Below, one piece after another: positions 26,463 to 35,277 of a stretch of 64,000 nt of DNA; the first letter of the stretch is position 1, and each line of letters starts with the position of its first letter. The notes below the pieces were generated by a model. It was given only the letters and a program-made list of their open reading frames with translations, did not search any database and was not told the DNA's origin. The stretch covers positions 82,696-146,695 of the forward strand of contig JAKSJG010000001.1 in NCBI GenBank assembly GCA_024398365.1, read 5' to 3'. The position numbers and the translations under genes are program-made. The stretch comes from Bacteroidales bacterium. GTDB lineage: Bacteria > Bacteroidota > Bacteroidia > Bacteroidales > UBA932.

Positions 26463-27221
26463 ATGAAACTTTATTGCACAGACATAGTCAAGAAATACGG
26501 CAAGCGCACCGTTGTAAGGGGCGTTTCCATCGAAGTTGAACAGGGTGAGATCGTCGGACTCCTCGGCCCTAACGGAGCCGGCAAGACCACTTCATTCTAC
26601 ATGATCGTGGGCTTGATCAAGCCAAATTCAGGCAAGATATTCCTCGATGACGAGGAGATCACCGCGCTCCCTATGTACCGCAGGGCGCAGAAGGGTGTGG
26701 GCTACCTTGCCCAGGAGGCTTCCGTGTTCAGGACCATGAGCGTGGAGGACAATATACTCTCCGTGATGGAGATGGCGGGCTTCGACAGGGAATACCGCAT
26801 GAGGAGGCTCGAGGAGCTTATCGACGAGTTCGGTCTCCACAAGGTGCGCAAGAGCCAGGGTGTGCAGCTTTCCGGTGGTGAGCGCCGCCGCTGCGAGATC
26901 GCACGCGCGCTGGCCATCAATCCGAAGTTCATATTGCTTGACGAGCCTTTCGCCGGTGTCGACCCTATCGCGGTGGAGGATATTCAGCACATCATCGCCA
27001 AGCTGAAGACCAAGAATATCGGTATCATCATCACTGACCACAACGTGCACGAGACTCTGGCCATCACCGACAGGGCATACCTGCTGTATGAGGGCTCGAT
27101 ACTTGAGAGCGGCACGGCTGAGCAGCTTGCCAACAATCCTGAGGTGCGCAAGAAGTACCTCGGTCAGAACTTCGAGCTCCGCAAGGCTGTCCTGCGCGAG
27201 CGTCCCGAGGATCTCGAATAG
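26463..27221 (+). CDS. lptB: LPS export ABC transporter ATP-binding protein
   Basis: LptB powers LPS extraction from the inner membrane with LptFG. The 252-residue ATPase has Walker A GLLGPNGAGKTTSFYMIV, signature QLSGGERRRCEIARAL, Walker B FILLDEPFAGVDPIAV and a switch His in ITDHNV. The phrase DEPFAGVDPIAV and the overall pattern are characteristic of LptB among ABC ATPases. It follows dnaX closely and converges with nadE with a 1-base gap. Confidence 0.94.
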   Translation: MKLYCTDIVKKYGKRTVVRGVSIEVEQGEIVGLLGPNGAGKTTSFYMIVGLIKPNSGKIFLDDEEITALPMYRRAQKGVGYLAQEASVFRTMSVEDNILSVMEMAGFDREYRMRRLEELIDEFGLHKVRKSQGVQLSGGERRRCEIARALAINPKFILLDEPFAGVDPIAVEDIQHIIAKLKTKNIGIIITDHNVHETLAITDRAYLLYEGSILESGTAEQLANNPEVRKKYLGQNFELRKAVLRERPEDLE

Positions 27222-27222
27222 G

Positions 27223-28062
27223 TCAGATACATTTATAAGGCGGGACAATCGGCTTGTCGCCGACTGTGAGGACTGGCGGGATCTGCATGATCTTGAATGC
27301 GGATGCGCCCTTGAGGCGTACGATCTTCGCCACTATGTCCTTGTCCGCTCCTGCGGCTATGACTTCGTCCGCGCTGCGGCCTTCTTCGTGGAGGGCGTGC
27401 AGTATCGGGTCGAGTACGTCGTAAGGAGGGAGGGAGTCCGTATCCTTCTGGTCAGGACGGAGCTCTGCTGACGGAGCCTTGGTGAGGGTTGACTCCGGAA
27501 TGATCTCGCGCTCGCGGTTGATGTAGCGCGCGAGTTCATAGACCTGCAGCTTGTACAGGTCGGCGATGACCATCATCGCACCGCTGAGGTCCCCGTAGAG
27601 GGTGCCGTAGCCCATGAACAGCTCGCTCTTGTTGGAGGTGTTGAGCACCAGGGCGCTGTTGCGGTTGCTGTAGGTCATCAGGATGGCCCCGCGGATGCGG
27701 GCCTGGAGATTCTCCAAGGCCACGCTCCACTGGCCGTCTTCGAACCACATCCCCAGTTTCTCCATGTATCCCGCGTAGATGTCCCCGATAGGGACGATGT
27801 CGTAGGATGCGCCGAGGTTGCGGCAGAGATCTTCCGCATCCTTGATGGAATGCGAAGTGGAGTACTGCGACGGCATCAGTATGCCGTGTACGTTCTCCAC
27901 GCCGAGGGCCTCGCAGGCGAGGGGGAATACCAGGGCGGAGTCAATGCCGCCTGAGAGTCCCACGACCGCCCTGCTCATGTGGCAGCCTTCGAAATAATTG
28001 CGGATCTTGGAGATGATCAGGTCGTGGACCTGTTCGATGGGGCGATTGGGTTCGAGTATCAT
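27223..28062 (-). CDS. nadE: NAD synthetase, ammonia-type
   Basis: NadE makes NAD from deamido-NAD, ATP and an amino donor. The protein has the PP-loop GLSGGIDSALVFPLA near residue 38 and LNTSNKSELFMGYGTLYGD near 143, with KAPSAELRPDQKD near 195. At 279 residues it lacks the glutaminase domain of larger NadEs, so it should use ammonia directly. It follows prs by 9 bases, and prs makes PRPP, the ribose donor for NAD synthesis. Confidence 0.94.
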   Translation of the reverse strand: MILEPNRPIEQVHDLIISKIRNYFEGCHMSRAVVGLSGGIDSALVFPLACEALGVENVHGILMPSQYSTSHSIKDAEDLCRNLGASYDIVPIGDIYAGYMEKLGMWFEDGQWSVALENLQARIRGAILMTYSNRNSALVLNTSNKSELFMGYGTLYGDLSGAMMVIADLYKLQVYELARYINREREIIPESTLTKAPSAELRPDQKDTDSLPPYDVLDPILHALHEEGRSADEVIAAGADKDIVAKIVRLKGASAFKIMQIPPVLTVGDKPIVPPYKCI

Positions 28063-28071
28063 TGTTTTGAC

Positions 28072-29031
28072 TTAGCAAATGAATGATGTGCTGATAGAAT
28101 TATAGTTGTGAACCTTGGTGATGATCTCTGCGAAGAGGTCTGCTACGGTCACTACCACGAACTTGGATGTGTCCACGCCTTCCTTGAGAGGGATGGAGTC
28201 GGTGATGATGAACTGCTCGATGGCTGACTCTGCGATGCGCTTGTAGGCTTCACCTGAGAGTACAGGATGTGTGCAGATGGCCCTTACGCTCTTGGCACCC
28301 TTTTCCTTGAGCATGTTGGCGCACTTGGTGATGGTGCCGGCGGTATCGACCATATCGTCAACGATGACGACGTCCTTGCCTTCAACGTCTCCGATGGCTG
28401 TCATGGAGCCGACTACGTTTGCCTTTGCGCGTGACTTGTGGCAGATGATCAGGGATGCGTCGAGTCTCTTGGCGTAGGCGTTGGCTCTCTTGGCGCCGCC
28501 CATGTCAGGTGAGGCTATTGCCAGGTCTGTGCCCTTATGCTCCTCGATGTATTTGATAAGGAGTGTGCTTGCGTAGAGGTGGTCAACAGGGATGTCGAAG
28601 AAGCCCTGAATCTGGTCTGCGTGAAGGTCCATAGTCATCACGCGGTCGCAACCGACTGATTCGAGGAGGTTGGCGACAACCTTGGCTCCGATAGGTACGC
28701 GAGGCTGGTCCTTGCGGTCCTGGCGTGCCCAGCCGAAATAAGGCATTACGGCGATCACCTTGTGAGCGGAAGCCCTCTTGGCTGCATCGATCATAAGGAG
28801 AAGCTCCATGAGGTTGTCTGCAGGCGGGAATGTGGACTGTACGATGTACACCATTGCTCCGCGGACACTTTCGAGATAAGACGGTTCGAATTCGCCGTCG
28901 CTGAACTGGAGAAGTTCGGACTTGCCGAGCTCAACACCAAGAGAAGCTGCAATCTTTTCGCCGAGGTAACGTGAGTTCTTGCAGGCGAATACTTTCAGAT
29001 TGTGCTTGAGGGGTTGCTGTGTAAAAGCCAT
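28072..29031 (-). CDS. prs: Ribose-phosphate pyrophosphokinase (PRPP synthetase)
   Basis: Prs makes PRPP from ribose 5-phosphate and ATP. The class I motifs are TMDLHADQIQGFFDIPVDHL near residue 135 and VIVDDMVDTAGTI near 222, the latter the PRPP-binding loop. Length 319 residues is standard. It is in a cotranscribed run engB-prs-nadE. Confidence 0.96.
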   Translation of the reverse strand: MAFTQQPLKHNLKVFACKNSRYLGEKIAASLGVELGKSELLQFSDGEFEPSYLESVRGAMVYIVQSTFPPADNLMELLLMIDAAKRASAHKVIAVMPYFGWARQDRKDQPRVPIGAKVVANLLESVGCDRVMTMDLHADQIQGFFDIPVDHLYASTLLIKYIEEHKGTDLAIASPDMGGAKRANAYAKRLDASLIICHKSRAKANVVGSMTAIGDVEGKDVVIVDDMVDTAGTITKCANMLKEKGAKSVRAICTHPVLSGEAYKRIAESAIEQFIITDSIPLKEGVDTSKFVVVTVADLFAEIITKVHNYNSISTSFIC

Positions 29032-29058
29032 GATTTGGATGAGATTATTGTTGTAGTG

Positions 29059-29655
29059 TTATAGTGTTTTTAGTATGGAATCTATGTACTGAAGAATCTC
29101 GTCGCGGCCTGTCTTGTCCTTGGAGGAGGTCACGAAGACGGGCGGCAGTTCCTCCCAGTATTCGAGGAGGGCCCTGTTGTTCTTCTCAATCTGGTCCGCG
29201 AGGGTCTTGGAGCCGGATTTGTCACCTTTGGTGTAGATGATGGCGAATGGGATGCCTTCGCCTCCGAGCCTCATCATGAAGTCGAGGTCGATCTTCTGGA
29301 GGTCGTGCCTGGAGTCCAGGAGGACGAAGAGCACGGCCATCTCCTGCGAGCCCTGGACGTAGTTGTCAATCATCTTAGCCAGCTTCTCGCGGCCGGCGTG
29401 GCCCATTCTGGCGAAGCCGTAGCCCGGAAGGTCCACGAGATACCAGCTGTTGTTGATCAGGAAATGGTTTACGACCTGGGTCTTGCCGGGGGTGGAAGAT
29501 GTCTTGGCGAGACCGGAGTTGTTGCAGAGACAGTTGATGAGCGAAGACTTGCCCACGTTCGACCTGCCGATGAAGGCGAACTCGGGGTAACGGGCCTTCG
29601 GCCTGTTCTCAAGACGTTCGCTGCTGCCGGCAAATACGGCTTGTCTGATGATCAT
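29059..29655 (-). CDS. engB: Ribosome biogenesis GTP-binding protein EngB (YsxC/YihA)
   Basis: EngB is a small GTPase needed for 50S maturation and division. GTPase motifs are in order: G1 GRSNVGKSSLIN near residue 30, G2 STPGKTQ, G3 DLPGYGFA near 76, G4 YTKGDK near 141, and G5 VTSS near 174. Length 198 residues matches. It has its own -7 element and begins the engB-prs-nadE run. Confidence 0.95.
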   Translation of the reverse strand: MIIRQAVFAGSSERLENRPKARYPEFAFIGRSNVGKSSLINCLCNNSGLAKTSSTPGKTQVVNHFLINNSWYLVDLPGYGFARMGHAGREKLAKMIDNYVQGSQEMAVLFVLLDSRHDLQKIDLDFMMRLGGEGIPFAIIYTKGDKSGSKTLADQIEKNNRALLEYWEELPPVFVTSSKDKTGRDEILQYIDSILKTL

Positions 29656-29679
29656 CTTTGCAACTGATTTTTATAATTG

Positions 29680-29687
29680 CAAAGATA
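29680..29687 (-). promoter_or_regulatory. -7 element (TATCTTTG) for engB
   Basis: TATCTTTG on the minus strand, 24 bases before the engB ATG, matches TAnnTTTG. Confidence 0.55.
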
Positions 29688-29695
29688 ACAAAAAA

Positions 29696-30910
29696 TCAGA
29701 TAAGGCACACGATAATATAGAGCCAGTGTGCCACAAATGCTGCGGCCAGTCCGCCGATGGTGTGGGCGAGTATGGCCTTCGGTGTGAGTTCGCGATAGCC
29801 GAGGGAGTCAAGCATCGCTGTGTGGGTGCTGAGATAGCCGCTCCAGCACATGCCGATGGCGGTGAACACCGCGATCGCGTTGCCGTCAGCCCAGCCCTGT
29901 GCCACGAAATCAGGCACAAGTCCCAATGCGGCGCCTACCGCACCGAGGGCGGTGATAGGGAAGGCTACCAGATGAGGGTCCTTGAAGCCGAAAAGCCAGT
30001 CGAAGATGAAGTTGATCTTGCCTGCGGCCCATGGAAGGAGTTCCGTGCCCTCGTATGCGGCGCCGGTATATGCTCCGCTGGCTGAAGGGCCGAAGGTCAG
30101 TATCATCACGAAGGTGGAGATGATCAGTACGCCCGGAATGATGGACATGCCGGTCTCCACGCCGCTCTTGCCTCCGTCGAGCAGGGCGTTGAGGATGCGG
30201 ATGAACAGCGGCTGGCGCTCCTGAGCGGCATCATTGCTGTCGGCGTCGGCGGTGGAAGTCACCGCATTGCCGGCCTTGGCCGCCTCCCTGTCCTCGCGGT
30301 CGCTGGCGGCCTCCACGGATTCGCTGACGGTATAGACAGCTTCCTCATCCTTGTATTTGGGGTATGCCTTGATGATGAATCTCTGCATCAGGCGGGTTGA
30401 GATGATGCAGCCGCAGAATGCTCCGACAAAGCCGATGAGCGGCTCCTTGTAGAAGCCCTGGCCTATCATGAAGATGATCACCAGCAGACCCATTCCGAAG
30501 GCGGTGCCGAAGTTGGTGAGCGAGATGTACTGATATTTCTTGAAGTACTGTGCGAATTTCTTGTCCCTGGCGAGCGTGATGATTGCCGGATTGTCCGAGA
30601 GGAAGGTCAGCACGGCGCCGAGCGATGCGACTCCCGGAAGGTGGAAGAGCGGCTTCATCAGCGGGCGGATGAGCTTCTCGATGAGCTCGGCTACGCCGAA
30701 TTCGACGAATATCTTGCCGAGTGCGCCGGTCAGCACGCAGATGGCCATCAGGTAGAAGACTGTGTTGATGAGCAGGTCATACGACGTGTGCATCAAGGTG
30801 TTGAGCATATTCGGGAGCCCCATGACATAGCCGAGGTAGCCGAAGATGAGGGTGATTACAATAATGCAGGTGAGACCCTTGGGCCAATGGAATTTGCTCT
30901 TGGAAGACAT
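29696..30910 (-). CDS. Gate-domain (nucleoside-recognition) membrane protein
   Basis: This is a multi-pass inner-membrane protein of 404 residues with about eight to ten hydrophobic segments in two halves. The halves are separated by a charged, Ala-rich loop (about 190-230). The Gate domain pattern is seen in VLTFLSDNPAIITLARD and in the second half at GKSGVETGMSIIPGVLIIS. Such proteins are loosely linked to nucleoside or purine transport and to spore-maturation SpmA/B homologues; the substrate here is unknown. The ATG at 30910 is 2 bases after the porin stop. A GTG at 30943 would overlap the porin and is less likely. Pairing with a porin suggests an uptake route, which is inference. Confidence 0.75.
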   Translation of the reverse strand: MSSKSKFHWPKGLTCIIVITLIFGYLGYVMGLPNMLNTLMHTSYDLLINTVFYLMAICVLTGALGKIFVEFGVAELIEKLIRPLMKPLFHLPGVASLGAVLTFLSDNPAIITLARDKKFAQYFKKYQYISLTNFGTAFGMGLLVIIFMIGQGFYKEPLIGFVGAFCGCIISTRLMQRFIIKAYPKYKDEEAVYTVSESVEAASDREDREAAKAGNAVTSTADADSNDAAQERQPLFIRILNALLDGGKSGVETGMSIIPGVLIISTFVMILTFGPSASGAYTGAAYEGTELLPWAAGKINFIFDWLFGFKDPHLVAFPITALGAVGAALGLVPDFVAQGWADGNAIAVFTAIGMCWSGYLSTHTAMLDSLGYRELTPKAILAHTIGGLAAAFVAHWLYIIVCLI

Positions 30911-30912
30911 TG

Positions 30913-31938
30913 CTATTTGACTGTGATAAGATTGATTTTCCACTTGAGACCCAGGTCTATGCGGAAGTATTCATTAGGGATGCCGCCGAAGTCGCCAATG
31001 GATTTGATGGCGATGCCGAAGAGGCGGATGTCCTGGCTGTCCTTGATCGGGTAGTATTCGAAGCCGGCTCCGAGTATGGTGTTGTTCGTATTGACCGGTA
31101 GGGTGAGGTCGAAGTTGCAGTTGTGGTTGTTGAAGTCGCGTGTCACCTTGTAGATGGCGGACCACCTGTCGGTGAATCTGAGCGCTCCGCGGGATGCGAA
31201 GGTGTAGTCGTGGTGGCTGAACGGTTTGCTGTCACCCTCTCCGATTATCGCCCTTCTGAGATAATCCACTTCGACGTAGCCCTTGTCCCACTGGAAAAGG
31301 TTGCCGAATGCGACCTGGTATGACATGTCATACGGATTCTGTTCGTATGCACCAATGGTGTAGATAGGATGCCAGCAGCCGTGGTGGCCGCGCCATTCAA
31401 GCGCATAGCCCAAATAATTGTCAGTGTCGGTGTCATAGGGGCTGCGGGTGAGCAGGAATGCGAAAGTGTCGTCTGCGGTCGGGTGTATGGCTGCGCTCAC
31501 ACCGGGCAGATATGCGTCAACGCGATAAACGTAGTGCGAGAAAAATGGTATGTCGATAGGGTTGCTGTCGTATTCGTAGCTGCCTACGTCCATCACTATC
31601 TTGCCGCCGGTGAAGGTCCAGAAGCCACCCGGGGTGGTGTATTCCAGGAAGGACCAGTCGGTGCTGTCGAAGTTTTTCGAATTCGTGTTGATGGTGTTCA
31701 GACGCTGGGCGAAGGAGTATTTGAAGCCGTTGCCAAGGTCTCCGTATCCCCTGAGGAATATGTATCTTCCGCAGAATCCGGACTCTTCGCCGGATGCGAT
31801 GTCGTTGCCGTTTATCCAGTTGTAGTCAACTCTTGTATAAAAATCCAGTACGGCGCGCTCCTGTGCGTTTGCGGCAAATGAGAGAGTTGCCATCAGAAGC
31901 GGTAGTGCGAGAAATTTGCGAAAGATATATCGTTTCAA
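30913..31938 (-). CDS. Outer-membrane porin, OprO/OprP-like
   Basis: The protein has a signal peptide (KRYIFRKFLALPLLMATLSF, then a likely ANAQ cleavage) and about 320 residues of beta-strand-like sequence with alternating aromatic residues, ending in a hydrophobic strand. The stretch RYIFLRGYGDLGNGFKYSFA and FTGGKIVMDVGSYEYDSN resemble Bacteroidetes members of the OprP porin family. The frame is open upstream into the promoter, but the only start that keeps the basic n-region and lies downstream of the -7 element is TTG at 31938. An ATG at 31893 would cut into the signal peptide. The Gate-domain gene follows after 2 bases. Confidence 0.7.
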   Translation of the reverse strand: MKRYIFRKFLALPLLMATLSFAANAQERAVLDFYTRVDYNWINGNDIASGEESGFCGRYIFLRGYGDLGNGFKYSFAQRLNTINTNSKNFDSTDWSFLEYTTPGGFWTFTGGKIVMDVGSYEYDSNPIDIPFFSHYVYRVDAYLPGVSAAIHPTADDTFAFLLTRSPYDTDTDNYLGYALEWRGHHGCWHPIYTIGAYEQNPYDMSYQVAFGNLFQWDKGYVEVDYLRRAIIGEGDSKPFSHHDYTFASRGALRFTDRWSAIYKVTRDFNNHNCNFDLTLPVNTNNTILGAGFEYYPIKDSQDIRLFGIAIKSIGDFGGIPNEYFRIDLGLKWKINLITVK

Positions 31939-31962
31939 AGCCCTTTTTCGTTTAAAATTTCG

Positions 31963-31970
31963 CAAAGATA
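31963..31970 (-). promoter_or_regulatory. -7 element (TATCTTTG) for the porin gene
   Basis: TATCTTTG on the minus strand lies 24 bases before the TTG start. It decides the start, because the upstream open frame overlaps this element. Confidence 0.6.
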
Positions 31971-31981
31971 ATACAATTTGC

Positions 31982-32863
31982 TTACAATACTACAGATTGG
32001 CGGTCCTCTTCCAGCTGAACTTTAAGCGCATCGAGCGATTCGAAATGCCTTTCGTCGCGTATGCGGCGCAGGAAGCTGACCGCTATGTCCAGGCCGTAGA
32101 TGTCCTCGTCGAAGTCAAGTATGTGTGTCTCAATGGTTCTGCCCCTGTTGTCGCCCACGGTCGGTCTGAGGCCGATGTTGCAGATGCCGCGGTATCTGCG
32201 TCCCTGGACCTCCACCTCGACGGCATAGACGCCTCTTGCGGGCACGAGTTTCAGAGGGTCGTAAAGTTCCATGTTGGCGGTCGGGAAGCCTATGGTGCGG
32301 CCTATCCTGTTGCCGGCCACCACCGCTCCACGGAGGCTGTAGCGGTAGCCCAGCATTTCTGCGGCGGCGCTCACGTCGCCGCGTGTGAGGGCGTCGCGTA
32401 TCAGGGTGCTGCTGACCGGGCGTCCGTCCGCGCAGATGCTGTCATCCACGAAGACCGGTTCGAGGCCGCAGGAGCGTACGATTGAGGCCATCGCCTCGGG
32501 GCTCGCAACGCGGTCGCAGCCCAGGCGGTGGTCGGAGCCCAGCACTATGGCCGTGGCGCCGAAGCGTCCGACGAGGTATTCCTGCAGGAATGTGGCGGCT
32601 GAGAGGCGGGAGAATTCACGGGAGAAGGGCAGTACTTCGAATCTGTCCGCGCCGGCTTCGAGGCAGAGGGCCTTTTTTTCCTCCATGGAATTGAGCAGCC
32701 TGAGCCTGTCGGCGTCCTGCTGAAGGATGGTGCGCGGATGCGGCCAGAAGGTCACGACGACGGCCTCCTCGTGCCTTTCGCGGGCGAGGGCGGCCATCTT
32801 GGAGATGACGCTGCGGTGTCCGGAGTGGACTCCGTCAAAGAAGCCTGTCGCTATTATTGCCAT
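31982..32863 (-). CDS. ribF: Bifunctional riboflavin kinase/FAD synthetase
   Basis: RibF makes FMN and FAD. The N-terminal adenylyltransferase has GFFDGVHSGHRSVISKM (HxGH nucleotidyltransferase motif) and the SSTLIRDALTRGDV segment near 150. The C-terminal kinase has GRTIGFPTANM near 182 and THILDFDEDIYG near 250. The protein begins almost at the first strand and is slightly short at the N-terminus compared with E. coli RibF. It overlaps the xseB end by 10 bases, giving an xseA-xseB-ribF run. Confidence 0.94.
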   Translation of the reverse strand: MAIIATGFFDGVHSGHRSVISKMAALARERHEEAVVVTFWPHPRTILQQDADRLRLLNSMEEKKALCLEAGADRFEVLPFSREFSRLSAATFLQEYLVGRFGATAIVLGSDHRLGCDRVASPEAMASIVRSCGLEPVFVDDSICADGRPVSSTLIRDALTRGDVSAAAEMLGYRYSLRGAVVAGNRIGRTIGFPTANMELYDPLKLVPARGVYAVEVEVQGRRYRGICNIGLRPTVGDNRGRTIETHILDFDEDIYGLDIAVSFLRRIRDERHFESLDALKVQLEEDRQSVVL

Positions 32864-33051
32864 TGTTCAAGCAGTTTCCCGACTTCTTCGTTCTTGCCGC
32901 GCACGTATTCGCGGCACCATTTGATCAGCTCGAGAGCCTTCGCAATGTCGGCCTGGAGCGTGGAGAGATCCCTGTCGGGGTCCTCTATCCTGGCTACGAG
33001 AGCTTCGAGCTCCGCGTTCACTTCCTCGTAATTCCTCTGTTTGTCAGCCAT
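32854..33051 (-). CDS. xseB: Exodeoxyribonuclease VII small subunit
   Basis: XseB is the small helical subunit of ExoVII. The 65-residue protein fits the family: YEEVNAELEALVARIEDPDR followed by LSTLQADIAKALELIKWC. It begins 4 bases after the xseA stop and overlaps ribF by 10 bases. Confidence 0.92.
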   Translation of the reverse strand: MADKQRNYEEVNAELEALVARIEDPDRDLSTLQADIAKALELIKWCREYVRGKNEEVGKLLEQWQ

Positions 33052-33055
33052 ATCT

Positions 33056-34243
33056 TTATTTGCTTGTTTTCGTGATTTTTGCTTCGGCCCGGCCTTCGCC
33101 CAGCAGCAGGACTATCTCGTCCCCTTCCTTGATGTCGGCGGCTGAAGTGATCCTGTGCCCGTCCTTGAGGGCCATTGCCCAGCCCTTGGACAGTATCTTT
33201 ACCGGGTCGGCGGCGGCCACGCGCAGCTCCATGCGGTCGAGGGTGGCGAGGGCGTCGCTCAGGCGCGAGCTTGCGGCACTGCGCAGACGCAGGGTCAGGG
33301 CGTCGAAGCGGGCGAGCTGGGAAGCGGCCTTGCCGCGCACAGCGAGCCTCAGGCGGGTGGCGAGGGACTCCAGATTGAAGTCCTCCTGCGCGAAGATATC
33401 CACTATGTAGTCGGCCAGGGCCGTAGGGGTCTTGACATTGGTGTAGGCCACCATATCTACTATATGATAGTCGTGGTCGTGGCCAATGCCCGTCAGCACC
33501 GGGAGCGGGAACTGCGCCACATTGACCGCCAGGTCATAGTCGTCGAAGCATACCAGGTCCATCGCGCCTCCGCCTCCGCGCAGTATGAGCAGGGCGTCGA
33601 ACTCGTCAGATCTCCGCGCCACGGAGTCCATGGCGGCGATGATGCTCTGCGGGGCGTCCGAACCCTGCATCAGGGCCGGGAACAGCTCCGTATGATAGCG
33701 GAAGCCGTATTCGTTCTCGTGGAGGTGGCGCATGAAGTCGCGGTAGCCTGCCGCGGTCTCAGCGGATATTACCGCGAAGCGGCGGGGCAGCCTCGGCAGG
33801 GTGAGGGACGGGTTCATGTCCATCATGCCTTCCTTCTCCAGCCTGGCGATGGTGGCGCGGCGTATGCGCTCCTGTTCCCCTACGGTGAATGAAGGGTCGA
33901 TGTCGGTGACCAGCAGCGAGAGCGAATAGAGCTCCGAATACTGCACCTGCGCCCGCACGAGCACCGTCATGCCGACAGCGAGGCTCTGTCCGGTCTCGCT
34001 CTCGAAATACGGCTTGAGCAGACGGTAGCGCGAAGCCCAGATGATGGCCTGGGCCCTGGCCGCGATGCCGCCGCCCGGCTCTGACTCGGTCAGGGTGAGG
34101 TAGCAGTGCCCGCTGGGATGGTTTTTCAGCTCGCTGATCTCCGCGTGCACCCATACCTGCTCACGGAAGCCGCTCTCCAGCGTCTCCCTGACCTCGCCCA
34201 GAAGTTCCTTCAGTCCGAGTGTGTTTTTCTCTCCGCTCTCCAT
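33056..34243 (-). CDS. xseA: Exodeoxyribonuclease VII large subunit
   Basis: XseA is the catalytic subunit of ExoVII, which degrades single-stranded DNA from both ends. An N-terminal OB-fold (about 10-105, WVHAEISELKNHPSGHCYLT) is followed by the catalytic domain with FAVISAETAAGYRDF near 154, LRGGGGAMDLVCFDD near 223 and TGIGHDHDYHIVDMVA near 250. Length 395 residues is close to other Bacteroidetes XseA proteins. Its -7 element ends 8 bases upstream of the ATG. Confidence 0.95.
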   Translation of the reverse strand: MESGEKNTLGLKELLGEVRETLESGFREQVWVHAEISELKNHPSGHCYLTLTESEPGGGIAARAQAIIWASRYRLLKPYFESETGQSLAVGMTVLVRAQVQYSELYSLSLLVTDIDPSFTVGEQERIRRATIARLEKEGMMDMNPSLTLPRLPRRFAVISAETAAGYRDFMRHLHENEYGFRYHTELFPALMQGSDAPQSIIAAMDSVARRSDEFDALLILRGGGGAMDLVCFDDYDLAVNVAQFPLPVLTGIGHDHDYHIVDMVAYTNVKTPTALADYIVDIFAQEDFNLESLATRLRLAVRGKAASQLARFDALTLRLRSAASSRLSDALATLDRMELRVAAADPVKILSKGWAMALKDGHRITSAADIKEGDEIVLLLGEGRAEAKITKTSK

Positions 34244-34251
34244 ATCGGATG

Positions 34252-34259
34252 CAAAGGTA
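34252..34259 (-). promoter_or_regulatory. -7 element (TACCTTTG) for xseA
   Basis: TACCTTTG on the minus strand ends 8 bases before the xseA ATG, suggesting a leaderless or near-leaderless mRNA for xseA-xseB-ribF. Confidence 0.55.
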
Positions 34260-34283
34260 ATAAAGAAGAAATGTAAAGAATGG

Positions 34284-34311
34284 TTGTGTATTCAAAAAAA
34301 TTGTATCTTTG
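34284..34311 (+). promoter_or_regulatory. greA promoter (TTG, 17 bases, TATCTTTG)
   Basis: TTG at 34284-34286 and TATCTTTG at 34304-34311 approximate the Bacteroidetes -33/-7 pair. The leader to the greA ATG is about 65 bases and contains a short hairpin (TCCCG/CGGGA around 34345-34360). Confidence 0.6.
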
Positions 34312-34383
34312 CAGAGTAAATAGTAACAGTTGTTTTTGAAAGGGTCCCGTCCGTGCGGGATTCTTTCTAATTTTTATATCAAA

Positions 34384-34854
34384 ATGGCAGAAATCATATA
34401 CGTTACCCAGGAAGGTCTGGACAATCTGAGGGACGAACTCAGCAAACTCATAGCACGACGTCCAATCATCTCGGCTGCAATCGCTGAGGCACGCGACAAG
34501 GGCGATCTCTCCGAAAATGCGGAGTATGACGCAGCGCGCGAAGAGCAGGGCCTTCTCGAGCTCAAGATATCCAAGCTTCAGGAGAAGCTCATCAACGCAA
34601 AGGTCATCGACGAGTCCAAGCTCGGCACCGACAAGATTCAGATGCTCAACAAGGTGAAGCTCAAGAATCTCAACAACAAGAGCGTTGTGGAGTACACCCT
34701 CGTGGGTGAAAGTGAAGCCAACTTCAAGGAAGGCAAGCTCGCCGCTTCCACACCTATCGGAAAGGCCCTGATGGGCCGCTCCAAGGGTGACATCGTGGAA
34801 GTCAAGGTCCCTGCAGGCCTGCTGAAGTTCGAAATCCTCGACATTTCAATCTAA
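34384..34854 (+). CDS. greA: Transcription elongation factor GreA
   Basis: GreA rescues backtracked RNA polymerase by stimulating transcript cleavage. The 156-residue protein has the N-terminal coiled coil with the acidic tip in ARDKGDLSENAEYDAAREEQ and the C-terminal FKBP-like domain (STPIGKALMGRSKGDIVEVK). I chose the ATG at 34384 because earlier in-frame codons fall in the leader and are not family-like. A HIT-family gene follows after 15 bases. Confidence 0.96.
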   Translation: MAEIIYVTQEGLDNLRDELSKLIARRPIISAAIAEARDKGDLSENAEYDAAREEQGLLELKISKLQEKLINAKVIDESKLGTDKIQMLNKVKLKNLNNKSVVEYTLVGESEANFKEGKLAASTPIGKALMGRSKGDIVEVKVPAGLLKFEILDISI

Positions 34855-34869
34855 ACGAACCCCCGCGTC

Positions 34870-35271
34870 ATGGCAACTATTTTCACCAGAATCATCAACG
34901 GCGAGATACCTTCATATAAGGTTGCCGAAAATGAGGACTGCTACGCATTCCTCGACATCAATCCGCTTGCCGAGGGACATACTCTCGTAGTCCCGAAGAC
35001 AGAGACCGACTATATCTTCGACCTTCCGGAAGACAAGTATGCGAAGCTCTTCGCATTTGCGCAGAAGGTGGCGAAGGCACAGAAGGCGGCCATCCCATGC
35101 GTGAGGATAGGCGTTGCCGTGCTCGGCATGGAAGTGCCTCACGCGCACATCCACCTCGTTCCGCTCCAGACCGAGGCCGACCTCGATTTCAAGAAGGAGA
35201 AGAAGTCTCTCACTCCGGAGCAGTTTGCCGCCATTGCCGCCGGCATCGCGGCCGAATACAATAAACTTTAG
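34870..35271 (+). CDS. HIT-family protein (histidine triad)
   Basis: The 133-residue protein matches HIT hydrolases. It begins FTRIINGEIPSYKVAE, has CYAFLDINPLAEGHTLVVPK, and the catalytic triad HAHIHLVPL near residues 96-104. Members hydrolyse dinucleoside polyphosphates or nucleoside phosphoramidates; the physiological substrate is unknown. It lies between greA and the lipoprotein gene in a tight run. Confidence 0.92.
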   Translation: MATIFTRIINGEIPSYKVAENEDCYAFLDINPLAEGHTLVVPKTETDYIFDLPEDKYAKLFAFAQKVAKAQKAAIPCVRIGVAVLGMEVPHAHIHLVPLQTEADLDFKKEKKSLTPEQFAAIAAGIAAEYNKL

Positions 35272-35277
35272 ACAGCA

